The notes beneath the pieces were generated by a model. That model was given only the letters and a program-made list of their open reading frames with translations, was not told the origin of the DNA and did no database searches. This document shows, piece after piece, positions 9,016 to 18,068 of a stretch of 64,000 nt of DNA. The DNA comes from Paraburkholderia youngii (GTDB lineage: Bacteria; Pseudomonadota; Gammaproteobacteria; Burkholderiales; Burkholderiaceae). Numbering within the stretch: position 1 is the stretch's first letter; every line of letters begins with the position of its first letter. The DNA is taken from the NCBI RefSeq assembly GCF_013366925.1, contig NZ_JAALDK010000001.1, positions 4,581,165-4,645,164 of the forward strand. Reading direction: 5' to 3'. Made by a program: the position numbers and the translations under genes.

Positions 9016-10461
9016 TCAGCGGCCTGAGGTTTCCGCGGCGGCGAGGTCCGCCGCATGCATCGCGCTGTTCGCGCCGACCCGTGCCGGCGCATTGCGCAAT
9101 GCGTGCCGCCGGCCGATCGCGTGATACTCGATGCCGAGTTCGAGCAGCACATCCGGCTCGTACAGATTGCGGCCATCGAAAATCAGCGGCGTCTTCAGCA
9201 TGCGCTTCAGCGCATCGAAATCAGGGCTCTTGAAGACTTTCCATTCGGTCAGGATCACGAGTGCATCGACGCCGCTCGCCGCTTCCATCTCCTCGTTCAC
9301 GAACGACAGGCGCGCATGCTGCTGCGGCACGTCCTTCAGATCGAGCGCGAACACGCGCTTCGCTTCGTCGATCGACACCGGGTCGTAGGCCTTCACGCGC
9401 GCGCCGCGGCGCAGCAGTTCGGCGATCAGCTCGCGGCTCGGCGCCGCGCGCATGTCGTCGGTGTTCGGCTTGAACGCGAGACCCCACACGCCGAACGTGC
9501 GGTCCGACAGATCCTCGCCGAGACGCGCGACGATCTTCTGCGCGAGGATCTGCTTCTGCGCGTCGTTGACCGCTTCCACCGCTTCGAGAATGCGCAGGTT
9601 CGCGTCGTGATCGGCTGCGGTGCGAATCAGCGCCTGCACGTCCTTCGGAAAGCACGAGCCGCCATAGCCGCAGCCCGCGTACAGGAAGTCGTAGCCGATG
9701 CGCGGATCGGAACCGATGCCGCGGCGCACCGCCTCGATATCCGCGCCGACGCGATCGGCCAGATTCGCGAGCTCGTTCATGTACGAGATGCGCGTCGCGA
9801 GCATCGCGTTGGCCGCGTACTTGGTGAACTCGGCGGAACGCACGTCCATATACAGCGTGCGTTCGCGATTGCGATTGAACGGCGCATACAGGCGCTTCAT
9901 CAGCTCGCGCGCCTTTTCGCCGGGCACGTCGTCGTCGCAGCCGAGCACGATGCGATCGGGCCGCGTGAAGTCTTCGACGGCCGCGCCCTCCTTCAGGAAC
10001 TCCGGATTCGACACGACCGAGAACATCTGCTCGACGCCGCGCGCGGTTAGCTCGGCGGCGACCACTTCGCGTACGCGCGACGCGGTGCCGACCGGCACAG
10101 TCGATTTGTCGACGATCACCTTGAAGCCGTTCATATGGCGGCCGATGTTGCGCGCGGCGGCGAGCACGTACTGCAGATCGGCGGAACCGTCTTCGTCGGC
10201 CGGCGTGCCGACCGCGATGAACTGGATGTCACCGTGCGCGACCGCGGCCTCGACGTCGGTGGAAAACGTCAGGCGCTTCGCGCGGCGATTGCGCGCGATG
10301 ATCTCCTGCAGACCCGGTTCGTGGATCGGCACGCCGCCGTTGTTGAGCACGTCGATCTTGCGTGCGTCGACGTCGAGACAAAACACGTCGTGGCCGATGT
10401 CGGCCAGACACGCGCCGGTCACGAGGCCGACATAGCCGCTACCGATGATCGTCAGGTTCAT
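9016..10461 (-). CDS. bceC: UDP-glucose 6-dehydrogenase (BceC)
   Basis: A 481-aa NAD-dependent enzyme oxidising UDP-glucose to UDP-glucuronate, the glucuronic acid donor of cepacian. The N-terminal Rossmann motif is [20 protein letters not shown], and the catalytic cysteine is in [10 protein letters not shown]. The C-terminal UDP-binding domain contains [17 protein letters not shown] 30-residue Ala-rich tail follows the conserved region. ATG 10461 is preferred because AGGTG sits about 7 nt upstream; the GTG at 10470 would consume that site. Confidence 0.93.
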   Translation of the reverse strand: MNLTIIGSGYVGLVTGACLADIGHDVFCLDVDARKIDVLNNGGVPIHEPGLQEIIARNRRAKRLTFSTDVEAAVAHGDIQFIAVGTPADEDGSADLQYVLAAARNIGRHMNGFKVIVDKSTVPVGTASRVREVVAAELTARGVEQMFSVVSNPEFLKEGAAVEDFTRPDRIVLGCDDDVPGEKARELMKRLYAPFNRNRERTLYMDVRSAEFTKYAANAMLATRISYMNELANLADRVGADIEAVRRGIGSDPRIGYDFLYAGCGYGGSCFPKDVQALIRTAADHDANLRILEAVEAVNDAQKQILAQKIVARLGEDLSDRTFGVWGLAFKPNTDDMRAAPSRELIAELLRRGARVKAYDPVSIDEAKRVFALDLKDVPQQHARLSFVNEEMEAASGVDALVILTEWKVFKSPDFDALKRMLKTPLIFDGRNLYEPDVLLELGIEYHAIGRRHALRNAPARVGANSAMHAADLAAAETSGR

Positions 10462-10542
10462 GGATTGCACCTCGATAAATAAAGTTGATTCAGGAATGCG
10501 CTCGCGCGATGCGTGGCATCGGCGCGGCCCGGCGCGCCACGT

Positions 10543-11940
10543 TCAATAGGCATTGCTGCCGGCGAAGCCTTTCCACAGCGTCAGCACGACGATCTTGATG
10601 TCGAGCCAGAAGGTCCAGTGCTGCATGTAGTACAGATCGAGCTTCACGCGACCCATCATCTTTTCGATGCGGTCGGTTTCGCCGCGATAACCGTTGATTT
10701 GCGCCCAGCCGGTGATGCCGGGCTTGATCCGGTAGCGGTGCATATAGCCCTTCACCAGATCCTTGTAGATGTCGTCGTGCTCGAGCGCGTGCGGACGGGG
10801 GCCTACGACCGACATCTCGCCGCGCAGCACGTTGATGAACTGCGGCAGCTCGTCGAGGCTGGTGCGGCGCAGGAACGCGCCGACCGCGGTGATGCGCGGA
10901 TCGCGCCGCGTCGCCTGGGTGATCTGGCCGGCCGCTTCCTTGTGGACCTTCATCGAGCGGAACTTGAAGATCTCGAACTCGCGGCCGTCGATGCCCTTGC
11001 GGCGCTGGCGGAAAAACACCGGTCCCGGCGAGCTGAGCTTCACCATCAGCGCGATCACGAGCATCAGCGGCGACAGCGCGAGCAACGCGCCGAGCGCGAA
11101 CAGGCTGTCGAATACGCGCTTGGGCAGCACGCGCAGATCGGTGATCGGCGAGGCGGCGAGGTTGATCGCGGGCACGCCGAGCAGCTCGACCATCGGCTGA
11201 TTGAACAGCGTCAGGCTGCCGACATCGGGGATGAAGCGGATGTTCACGAAGTCGTTGCGCAGATCCATCACGAAGCGATGGATCGCCTTCTCCTTCGAGA
11301 TCGGCAGCGCGAGCCACAGCTCGCGGATCGAGCGCTGGCGCACCAGCTCGATCATGCGCTGATAGTCACGCTCGACCGGCACGCCAGCGACCGCGGGCGC
11401 CGCGTCCGGGTCTTCATATGGATTGATCGTGCCGCCCTCGTCGAACACGACCACGGGCGTGAAGCCGGCTTCCGGCCGGCCCCTCATCTGTTCGATCAGG
11501 AAGCGCCCATAAGGCGCGCCGCCGACGATCGCGACCGCGCGCTGATTGAAGCCCTCGCGGCGCAGTCCGCGCAGGATCGAATAGACGATCACCTTCGTGA
11601 CGACCAGCAGCACGATCGACGCGAGCGCCCAGTACACGAGCCACAGCCGCGACAGGCTGTCGGCGCGGTGCACGCTGAAGCTGATCAGCACGCCGGTCAC
11701 TTCGACCATCAGCCAGCCGCCCGTGACGCGCGACAGCAGATCGTAGAGCGGCTTGCCGCGCCACGACTGATAGATGCCGAGCGCCGGGAAGAACACCACC
11801 ACGAGCAGGCAGCCGAACGCGAGCGACACGCTTTGCATATCGTCGAGCCATACCACCCTGCCGCTGTGCACGGCCGCCGCCGCCATCGCGGCGAGCGCGA
11901 CCATGGCTATGTCGATGATTCTCGCTAGAACGCTCAGCAT
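10543..11940 (-). CDS. bceB: Undecaprenyl-phosphate glucose phosphotransferase (BceB, WcaJ type)
   Basis: A 465-aa membrane enzyme starting the repeat unit by moving glucose-1-phosphate from UDP-glucose to undecaprenyl phosphate. Four to five N-terminal membrane spans are followed by a CoA-binding-like domain (about 140-250), a further hydrophobic segment near 280-300, and the catalytic bacterial sugar transferase domain with FRQRRKGIDGREFEIFKFRS, RRTSLDELPQFINVL and VGPRPHA. The start at 11940 has AGAGGGG upstream. It is the first gene of the leftward bce operon and faces the AT-rich control region shared with bceA. Confidence 0.92.
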   Translation of the reverse strand: MLSVLARIIDIAMVALAAMAAAAVHSGRVVWLDDMQSVSLAFGCLLVVVFFPALGIYQSWRGKPLYDLLSRVTGGWLMVEVTGVLISFSVHRADSLSRLWLVYWALASIVLLVVTKVIVYSILRGLRREGFNQRAVAIVGGAPYGRFLIEQMRGRPEAGFTPVVVFDEGGTINPYEDPDAAPAVAGVPVERDYQRMIELVRQRSIRELWLALPISKEKAIHRFVMDLRNDFVNIRFIPDVGSLTLFNQPMVELLGVPAINLAASPITDLRVLPKRVFDSLFALGALLALSPLMLVIALMVKLSSPGPVFFRQRRKGIDGREFEIFKFRSMKVHKEAAGQITQATRRDPRITAVGAFLRRTSLDELPQFINVLRGEMSVVGPRPHALEHDDIYKDLVKGYMHRYRIKPGITGWAQINGYRGETDRIEKMMGRVKLDLYYMQHWTFWLDIKIVVLTLWKGFAGSNAY

Positions 11941-12548
11941 GCGCCGCCCCTCTGTTCGTCAGTCAAAGTGCGATCCGTCGGTTGGTTGAAATGGGTGTTG
12001 CATGCGGGTTTCACCGTTGCGCTTTTTATTTCCCATTTGCCTCGCGGCTGAATTGGACTGAATGCGCATGAACAGACCATCGCGGAAAAACCGCGGCCGG
12101 ATGAGTGAATACCCTTGTACATGCCTCAATAAAGCCGTATTAAAATTCGCACGGCAAGGCCGCAAAAAATCTCAAATTGTATCGGTCAAAATTTCGGCAT
12201 TTTTTGTGCATTTTGAGAGGTAATTTTTGCCGCATTCAGGCTCGACAGCGGTTTCCTAGCCGCCCATCCGAGGCCTTGCCCACCGAAACTTGCGCTTTTT
12301 CCAACAGTTCTGCCGGGGACGCCCGGCTCCATGGGTGCCATCATTCTTGCGCATCATTAAGCGAAAAAAATGCTTGTCGATTTTTTTCAGGTAATTTTTA
12401 TTTTTGAATCAATCGGCGACACATTTTTTCCGGTATTTCGAATAAATTCGACGCGCGATTTATCCGATTTGTATTTAACGCGCTTTTATTGATTCTCGAC
12501 TTCGTGATAAAACTCGACGCATTCATCCAGCCTCGAGGAGAGTTCACC
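11941..12548. promoter_or_regulatory. AT-rich divergent control region between bceB and bceA
   Basis: A 608-nt gene-free stretch separates the leftward bceB-J operon from rightward bceA. It is markedly AT-rich: bases 12361-12420 contain only 19 G+C of 60, against well over 60 percent in the flanking genes. It contains the 11-nt direct repeat AGGTAATTTTT at 12218-12228 and 12389-12399, both preceded by T-runs, and a small GC hairpin (GCCGGG/CCCGGC) at 12312-12327. I could not identify a convincing -35/-10 pair, and there is no ops/JUMPstart GGCGGTAG element. Expected to hold both promoters and their regulators. Confidence 0.7.
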
Positions 12549-14120
12549 ATGACAGCTCCGGCCCCGGTCAAGCCCGCCTGCACCCGGCCCACCGCCGCCG
12601 CTTCGTCCACCTCCCCAACCGGAACCAGCGTCAAGCTCAAGGTTCATCCCGTGATTCTCGCCGGCGGCTCGGGCACCCGGCTGTGGCCGATGTCGCGCGA
12701 GCAGCATCCGAAGCAGCTGATCGGCCTGCTCGGCGACGAGTCGCTGCTGCAATCGACGACCCGCCGTCTCGATGGGCTCGAAGCCGGCTATCCGCTCGCC
12801 GGCCAGCTCGTGGTCGTCGCCAACGAAGAGCAGCGCTTCACGACGGCCGAACAGTTGCGCACGAGCGGCAAGCCGAGCCGGCTGATACTCGAACCGGTAG
12901 GCCGTGACACCGCGCCCGCGTTGACGGTGGCCGCGTTGTCCGTCGCCGCGCAGGACGAAGACGGCATCATGGTCGTGATGCCCGCCGATCACGCGGTCAC
13001 CGACAGCGCAGGCTTTCACGCGGCGGTCGCCGCCGGCGTCCAGCATGCGGCCGCCGGCCGGATCGTGACGATGGGCATCGTGCCGACGCGCGCGGAAACC
13101 GGCTATGGCTATATCCGCATCGGCGCGCCGCTCGGTTCTGACGATGCGCAGGATGTTGGACAGACCGATGCATCGGCGCGCCTCGTCGCGCACCGCCTCG
13201 ATAGCTTCGTCGAAAAGCCGCATCTGGAACTCGCGCGGCACTACGTCGAATCACGCGAATACTGGTGGAACAGCGGTATTTTCATCGTGCGCGCATCGAC
13301 GTGGCTCAAAGCAATTCGCCATTTTCAACCGGCCATTTACGAAGCATCCGAAGCGGCCTTCGCGGGCAGCACGGCGGACGGCGACTTCTTCCGGCTGCAA
13401 CGCGATGCGTTCGGCGCGTCGCCGTCGAATTCGATCGACTACGCGGTGATGGAAAAGCTCGGCGCCGATCAGAGCATCGCGTCGGGCGTGGTCGTGCCGC
13501 TGATGGCCGGCTGGTCCGACGTCGGTTCGTGGGACGCGATCTGGGACATCTCCGAGAAGGACGCCGATCGCAATGTGAGCCGCGGCCGCGTGATGTTCGA
13601 AGGTGCGAACTCGACCTTCGCGCATTCCGAAGGACGACTGATTGCCTGCGTCGGCACGCAGGATCTCGTCGTCGTCGAGACCGCCGATGCGATTCTCGTT
13701 GCCGATAAATCACGCGTGCAGGAGGTCAAGAAGATCGTCAACCGGATTCGCGAGGATGGCGGGCTCGAAGCGGCCAATCATCGCAAGGTGCATCGCCCGT
13801 GGGGCAACTACGATTCCGTCGACACCGGCGAACGCTTCCAGGTCAAGCGGATCGTCGTGAAGCCGGGTGCGCGGCTGTCGTTGCAGATGCATCATCATCG
13901 CGCGGAGCACTGGATCGTCGTGCGCGGCACCGCGCTCGTGACGCGCGGCGACGAGCGCTTTATCGTGTCTGAAAACGAGTCGGCTTATATTCCGCTCGGC
14001 ACCACGCATCGCCTCGAAAACCCGGGCAAGATGCCGCTCGAAATGATCGAGGTGCAGTCCGGTTCGTACCTCGGTGAAGACGATATCGTGCGCTTCGACG
14101 ATACGTACGGACGGCAATGA
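12549..14120 (+). CDS. bceA: Bifunctional mannose-1-phosphate guanylyltransferase / mannose-6-phosphate isomerase (BceA)
   Basis: A 523-aa type II PMI/GMP enzyme making GDP-mannose (and, by its isomerase half, mannose-6-phosphate) for cepacian mannose and rhamnose residues. The nucleotidyltransferase signature HPVILAGGSGTRLWPMSRE is at residues 33-51 and the sugar-binding FVEKPHLELA follows. The C-terminal cupin isomerase domain begins RPWGNYDSVDTGERF and carries the metal-binding LQMHHHRAEHWIVV. The start ATG has an excellent GAGGAGAG site. The first 30 residues are a Pro/Thr/Ala-rich extension. It is transcribed away from the rest of the cluster. Confidence 0.94.
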   Translation: MTAPAPVKPACTRPTAAASSTSPTGTSVKLKVHPVILAGGSGTRLWPMSREQHPKQLIGLLGDESLLQSTTRRLDGLEAGYPLAGQLVVVANEEQRFTTAEQLRTSGKPSRLILEPVGRDTAPALTVAALSVAAQDEDGIMVVMPADHAVTDSAGFHAAVAAGVQHAAAGRIVTMGIVPTRAETGYGYIRIGAPLGSDDAQDVGQTDASARLVAHRLDSFVEKPHLELARHYVESREYWWNSGIFIVRASTWLKAIRHFQPAIYEASEAAFAGSTADGDFFRLQRDAFGASPSNSIDYAVMEKLGADQSIASGVVVPLMAGWSDVGSWDAIWDISEKDADRNVSRGRVMFEGANSTFAHSEGRLIACVGTQDLVVVETADAILVADKSRVQEVKKIVNRIREDGGLEAANHRKVHRPWGNYDSVDTGERFQVKRIVVKPGARLSLQMHHHRAEHWIVVRGTALVTRGDERFIVSENESAYIPLGTTHRLENPGKMPLEMIEVQSGSYLGEDDIVRFDDTYGRQ

Positions 14121-14189
14121 CGCGCGACCGGCCGCGATAACGATGCGGGACCCTGCGGCGGCGCCAGGCGGCCGCGGGGTCCGCCGGGT

Positions 14190-15371
14190 TCATCCCACGT
14201 ACGAGATGAGTTCTTTGTAGGTCGCCGAAAAGTGCTCCACGGTGCCGCTGTCGGTCGTCACCGCGGGCGTGCTCGTCACGCTCGCGCTCGCGGTGTCCGA
14301 CGGATAGCGGCGCAGCGGCACGCGCAATGCATTCGGTGATGGCTTCAGCTGCCCGTGCAAAGGCGCGCCGTGATTCGCGCTGCCATCGATCGACGCCGGT
14401 TCCGGCACATGCCGCAGGCCCGCCAACGAACGGCTCGCCGAGCGCTGCACAGGGTTGCTCGATGCGGTTGCCGACGCAGGTTCAGCGGCGCTTGCCTCGG
14501 TCAGCGCGGCGGCCGCCGCGTCGGTTGCGCATTCGCGATCGATCCACTGACGTGCCCAGTCGAGCGCGAATTGCTGCGCGTGCTGCGCATCCTCGAAGCG
14601 CGGGCCGACGAGGCCGGAGCGCTCGACACGCTTGCCGTCCCTGATGATCTCCGCCCACCCGCGATACATCGCATTCGGCACTTCCTCGACCACCACGTAG
14701 ATCAGATAACCGCGCGAGTCGGCGACCTGCATGCCGCTCGGCGCGAGGGCCATCGTCAGCGACGGGCGCGGCTCGTCGGGCGGGAAGGTCCCGGCCGTGT
14801 CGAATGCGGCGGGTTCGACATGCGCCACTGGCGCCGCGGCCGACGCGAATGTCGCCACGGGCGTCGCCGGCACTGCCGCGGGCCCGAGCCCCGACAATTG
14901 CCGCGTGATGTCGCCGATCGGATCGGCCGTGCGCCATTGGCTCAACGCACTCGCGACGCCGGGCGCCTGCCACGACTCGGGACTCTTCCACGACACGCCG
15001 CGCAGACTGTTGTCTTCGCGCGGGCTCGGGGTTTGCGCAACCGGCGCCACGGGTCTGGCCGTAACGGGCGGCGCCGGTTGGGGAATGTACGCGAAGGTGC
15101 GGCCGCTCTGCGACAGCAGGCGGACCATCTCCAGCAGAGTGCCGTTCAGTTGCCACTCTTCGAAGCGGCGACGGCACGTGGGACCGGACGGATAGCGGCC
15201 CGGCAGCTTCGACCACGGCTCACCCGTGGTCATGATCCACAGCACCGCATTCGTCACGATGCGCGGTTCGGCGCGCGGCCGCCCGCGCCGGTTCAGACGG
15301 ACGGCCGGCTCGTCGGAGACGAGCGGCGCGAGCAGCGCCCATTCGTCGTTGTTTAGCTCATCGAAAAACAT
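14190..15371 (-). CDS. IS5-type transposase N-terminal domain fused to a small C-terminal domain (domesticated, likely DNA-binding)
   Basis: A 393-aa protein. Residues 1-88 match the DNA-binding N-terminal domain of IS5-family transposases (NNDEWALLAPLV, NRRGRPRAEPR, GEPWSKLPGRYP, RRRFEEWQLNGTLLEMV). No DDE catalytic domain follows. Instead a Pro/Ala-rich linker leads to a compact domain at about 220-281 with GYLIYVVVEE, YRGWAEIIRDGKR and GPRFEDAQHAQQFALDWA, resembling short Y-x-G / G-P-x-F domains common in small Burkholderia proteins. The tail is low complexity. ATG 15371 has GGAGA 8 nt upstream. There are no terminal repeats at its ends, so it is not an intact mobile element. It converges on bceA with a 69-nt gap; a regulatory role is inference. 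Confidence 0.75.
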   Translation of the reverse strand: MFFDELNNDEWALLAPLVSDEPAVRLNRRGRPRAEPRIVTNAVLWIMTTGEPWSKLPGRYPSGPTCRRRFEEWQLNGTLLEMVRLLSQSGRTFAYIPQPAPPVTARPVAPVAQTPSPREDNSLRGVSWKSPESWQAPGVASALSQWRTADPIGDITRQLSGLGPAAVPATPVATFASAAAPVAHVEPAAFDTAGTFPPDEPRPSLTMALAPSGMQVADSRGYLIYVVVEEVPNAMYRGWAEIIRDGKRVERSGLVGPRFEDAQHAQQFALDWARQWIDRECATDAAAAALTEASAAEPASATASSNPVQRSASRSLAGLRHVPEPASIDGSANHGAPLHGQLKPSPNALRVPLRRYPSDTASASVTSTPAVTTDSGTVEHFSATYKELISYVG

Positions 15372-15953
15372 TGGATTTTCTCCACGCGGCCTGGCCTGGC
15401 CGCGGCGTTGGGCCTGCCACGGATTCTCAGCGTTCACGACCCGTGTGCGGCCCTCGGTTGCACAAATTTGTTTTATCCGTTCGGCTCGCCGGAGCAGTCC
15501 GCCCACGCATGGTGCGGCTCTTCCCTATTGCGAAGCACAAAACGCGGTCTCACTCGTGCACGGGAAAATTTGTGCACGAAGCATACCATCCCGTTCTTTG
15601 CATGAGTACAGTTGAGACAAGTGTTACGGATAGAAACAATCTTTTCCGTTTCGCTGCGTCGATTCTCGTATTGCCGTAACAGAAGCCGCCTGCTTATCTG
15701 GCATCGAATCGGTCTATTGCAAAGCACAATACAGCATTGCCGCACAGAATGCGCTTTAAAAACGCAATTGCCAATCCAGCACGCATTTCTATGCCATTTG
15801 ATGTTTGATGTGGTCGGCGGTGTCGAGCGTCGGCGAAAGAACGGCGACACGCACGTGCGGTGACATCGAGGCAATCGGAGGCGCGCATGCGGCTGCTGCG
15901 CATGCGCGGAGTTAGAGGCGAGAGCAAAGACGTTGAAGTCGCTTCGAGCGACG
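15372..15953. promoter_or_regulatory. Upstream region of the transposase-derived gene, with inverted repeats
   Basis: A 582-nt gene-free interval. It holds a perfect 8-bp inverted repeat TCGTGCAC-N10-GTGCACGA at 15554-15579 and the decamer GCACAAATTT at 15460-15469, which recurs in inverted orientation at 15566-15575. Much of the right half (15590-15800) is less GC-rich than the genes around it. These repeats lie 90-210 nt upstream of the start at 15371 and are plausible operator sites. No confident -10/-35 was assigned. Confidence 0.5.
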
Positions 15954-16253
15954 CTACGGGCGCACTGGTTTCGATGCGTGCTCGCCGACGACGGTGGTCC
16001 ATTCGCGCACTCGCCAGCGCGTGACGAGTCCGGATAGCACGTACGGATCGGCCTTGGCAAAGGCTTGCGCGACTGCCGGCGAGGTGCCGGTGAAGAGCAG
16101 CACCGCCCCGTCCGTCGGCTCGGTGAGCGCGCCGGCCAGCAGCAGTTCGCCCCGTTCGGCGGCGGCCCAAGCGAGTTTCAGATGCGCGTCGCGGTACTCG
16201 CCGCGTCGCTCCAGATAGTCGGGTACCAACTCGTACATCAACAGGTAATGCAT
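15954..16253 (-). CDS. YciI-like (YCII-related) protein
   Basis: A 99-aa ferredoxin-like-fold protein of the YciI family. It starts MHYLLMYELVPDYLERRGEY, includes AHLKLAWAAAERGELLLAGAL and TGTSPAVAQAFAKADPYVLSG (the region with the family's conserved Asp), and ends with WTTVVGEHASKPVRP. The start at 16253 has a very good GAGGAGA site. The family is widespread and small; a hydrolase or lactone-processing role has been suggested for some members, but the substrate here is unknown. Confidence 0.85.
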   Translation of the reverse strand: MHYLLMYELVPDYLERRGEYRDAHLKLAWAAAERGELLLAGALTEPTDGAVLLFTGTSPAVAQAFAKADPYVLSGLVTRWRVREWTTVVGEHASKPVRP

Positions 16254-16702
16254 GGCAAGTCTCCTCGCAACGATCAAGGTTGACACCAGTGCCGGCATGC
16301 ATCGGAGCGCGATTCTGCACAACGGCGGCTGCCGAATTTCATGCCAATTTTCTATTCAGTTGCATTGCAGCAATGTAGAAATCCTGATTGCCTGTCGGCA
16401 ATATATCCAAATACCGCGATCCGTAATTTCTATTCAATAAGCAAGGAATAATCGGCGCAACCAATCTGCATTGCATAACAAAATTCGCGCGCTCGTTGAT
16501 TCGATCGTTTCAAACGCCGCATCACCGCTTGCTTTGCGCCACTCAGGGAAAACGAGCGCGCACCGCTGTCAACCAGAATGCATTTCGAGCCGTTCTGGCA
16601 GACGGCATTTGCCATAATGGATGCGCCGATGGGCCCGTGGATGCTGTCGTCGCCCGCGCGCATAAACGATCAGAAACGTTTTCACCACCGATGGAGTGTC
16701 CC
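16254..16702. promoter_or_regulatory. Divergent intergenic region between the YciI-like gene and psiF
   Basis: A 449-nt stretch, relatively AT-rich around 16330-16490. It contains the odd palindrome CATTGC-A-GCAATG at 16363-16375, and the nonamer TGCATTGCA occurs twice (16361-16369 and 16467-16475). A lone CTGTCAA half-site at 16565 resembles half of a PHO box, but the second half is missing. No confident promoter was assigned. Confidence 0.35.
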
Positions 16703-17002
16703 ATGAAAATCCAATCCGCTATCGCTACGCTGGTGTTGGGCGCGGTACTCGTATCGCCGGCGTTCGCGGCGAACAGCCAGCAGACCAAGATGGCCGACTG
16801 CAACAAGCAGGCCGGCGACAAGAAGGGCGACGAGCGCAAGGCGTTCATGCAAACCTGTCTTTCCGCGAAGCCGGCAGCCGCCGCGCCGATGAGCCAGCAG
16901 GACAAGATGAAGGCCTGCAACAAGCAGGCGGGCGACAAGAAAGGCGACGACCGCAAGGCGTTCATGAAGACCTGCCTGTCCTCGTCGGCGCCCGCCAACT
17001 GA
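16703..17002 (+). CDS. psiF: PsiF repeat-containing periplasmic protein
   Basis: A 99-aa secreted protein. The signal peptide ends VSPAFA-ANS at about residue 22. Two PsiF repeats follow, each built on the pattern M-x-x-C-N-K-Q-A-G-D-K-K-G-D-x-R-K-A-F-M-x-T-C-L-S, so each repeat has two cysteines. In E. coli psiF is phosphate-starvation induced, and its biochemical role is not established. GGAG lies 7 nt before the ATG. Repeats of this kind are easily recognised, so the family call is firm. Confidence 0.9.
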   Translation: MKIQSAIATLVLGAVLVSPAFAANSQQTKMADCNKQAGDKKGDERKAFMQTCLSAKPAAAAPMSQQDKMKACNKQAGDKKGDDRKAFMKTCLSSSAPAN

Positions 17003-17232
17003 GCGAGACGCGTAGCCGTTCCTCCAGCCGGCGCGCTGCCTGTCGACGCGGCGCCGGCGCATCGTTCCACCCACGCGGCGCTCCGCTCGCCCCCTTCTTC
17101 GTAGCCCACCGGCGCAACGCGCCGTTTTCTTCTATGATGGCTGCGGAGACGGCCCACCCTCACCTATAGAACCAATCAAAACGGGGCCGCCATCTTGTCG
17201 TTGGTGCTACTGAGCATCGATTGGAGGCAAGG

Positions 17233-17682
17233 ATGGTATCGAAGCACAAAAACCGCTGGTTAAGGCGGTGGTTGCTGGTCATCATATTCTGGGCCGTGCC
17301 GGTGGCGATCGTCGCGGTCAACGAGATCCGCGAGGAAATGTCGTACAACGCGGTCGATCTCGAGCGCGCGCTGACCACCTGGAATTTCACTCAGGCGCAG
17401 CGCGCCGCCGGCGCGCCCGCGCATTGCCATGGCAAGCCCGACGAGGCAAAGGCCGCCGGCTGCCCGGCCGACGTGCTGGCCGCCAACGCGCCGCGTCAGC
17501 AGGAGGCGATCAACGAATACAACGTGCGTCGCTCGACGCTGTTCGCGTATCTGTGGCACGCGTTCGTCGGCTATTGGATCGTGCCGGCGGCGATCCTGTT
17601 CGCGATCGGCGCGATCATCGGCATGGTGCGCCGCGCGCTGCGGCGCCCGCCCGCGGTCAAGAGTCCGGTGAATCACGGGTGA
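17233..17682 (+). CDS. Small two-span membrane protein of unknown function
   Basis: A 149-aa protein with a positively charged start (MVSKHKNRWLRRW), one membrane span at about residues 12-30 and a second near 113-135 (FVGYWIVPAAILFAIGAIIG). Between them is a soluble loop containing two cysteines (APAHCHGKP and AAGCPAD). GGAGG sits 5 nt before ATG 17233, so the TTG at 17221 is rejected as start. I do not recognise a named family; the loop is probably periplasmic. Confidence 0.75.
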   Translation: MVSKHKNRWLRRWLLVIIFWAVPVAIVAVNEIREEMSYNAVDLERALTTWNFTQAQRAAGAPAHCHGKPDEAKAAGCPADVLAANAPRQQEAINEYNVRRSTLFAYLWHAFVGYWIVPAAILFAIGAIIGMVRRALRRPPAVKSPVNHG

Positions 17683-18068
17683 GCGGCGGCCGCGCCGCTG
17701 CTACTCCGCTGCCATTTGCTGCGTCGAAACAACACTTTCATTTCCATGTCGATGGGCCGCCGCGCCACGCGAAAATCGGTAAAAACAGGCGCATCGCGGG
17801 GCTGCGGCGAAGCGTCACCAAAATCGCCTCGCCTCGGGCGCTCGTCTGCTTCGCCTCCTCCGAGCTTCGCTCGACGCGTACTTCGACGCCGCCCGGCGGG
17901 CCGGTCAAAATTACTGAAAAGCACCTTGGGATTAGCCTCAAACCCTTGTTCCATAAGGCTTTTCGCGTTGCCACGCAACGCGCCTTTTAGACCGGGCTGT
18001 GTTATAACTCAGAGGCAACCAGGCGACATCAACACGGTTGCGCCCCGGATCCACCACGGAGAAAAACG
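17683..18068. other. Gene-free interval before the SYLF lipoprotein gene
   Basis: A 386-nt stretch without a credible gene. Near its right end a hairpin with arms CGCGTTGC (17964-17971) and GCAACGCG (17975-17982), followed by CCTTTTAG, looks like a weak rightward rho-independent terminator for the membrane-protein gene. Otherwise nothing recognisable. Confidence 0.35.

Noticed and set aside
11941..12548. An RfaH ops/JUMPstart element for the polysaccharide operon.
   Set aside because: GGCGGTAG and its complement are absent from the region.
14121..14189. A terminator between convergent bceA and the transposase-derived gene.
   Set aside because: The possible stem (GCGGGACCC with GGGTCCGC) is imperfect, has a long loop and no T-run.
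14190..15371. An intact IS5-family insertion sequence.
   Set aside because: No DDE catalytic domain, no terminal inverted repeats at the gene's ends and no target duplication seen.
16565..16582. A PHO box upstream of psiF (CTGTCAA).
   Set aside because: The second direct repeat (AATGCAT after 4 nt) does not match CTGTCAT, so only half a box exists.
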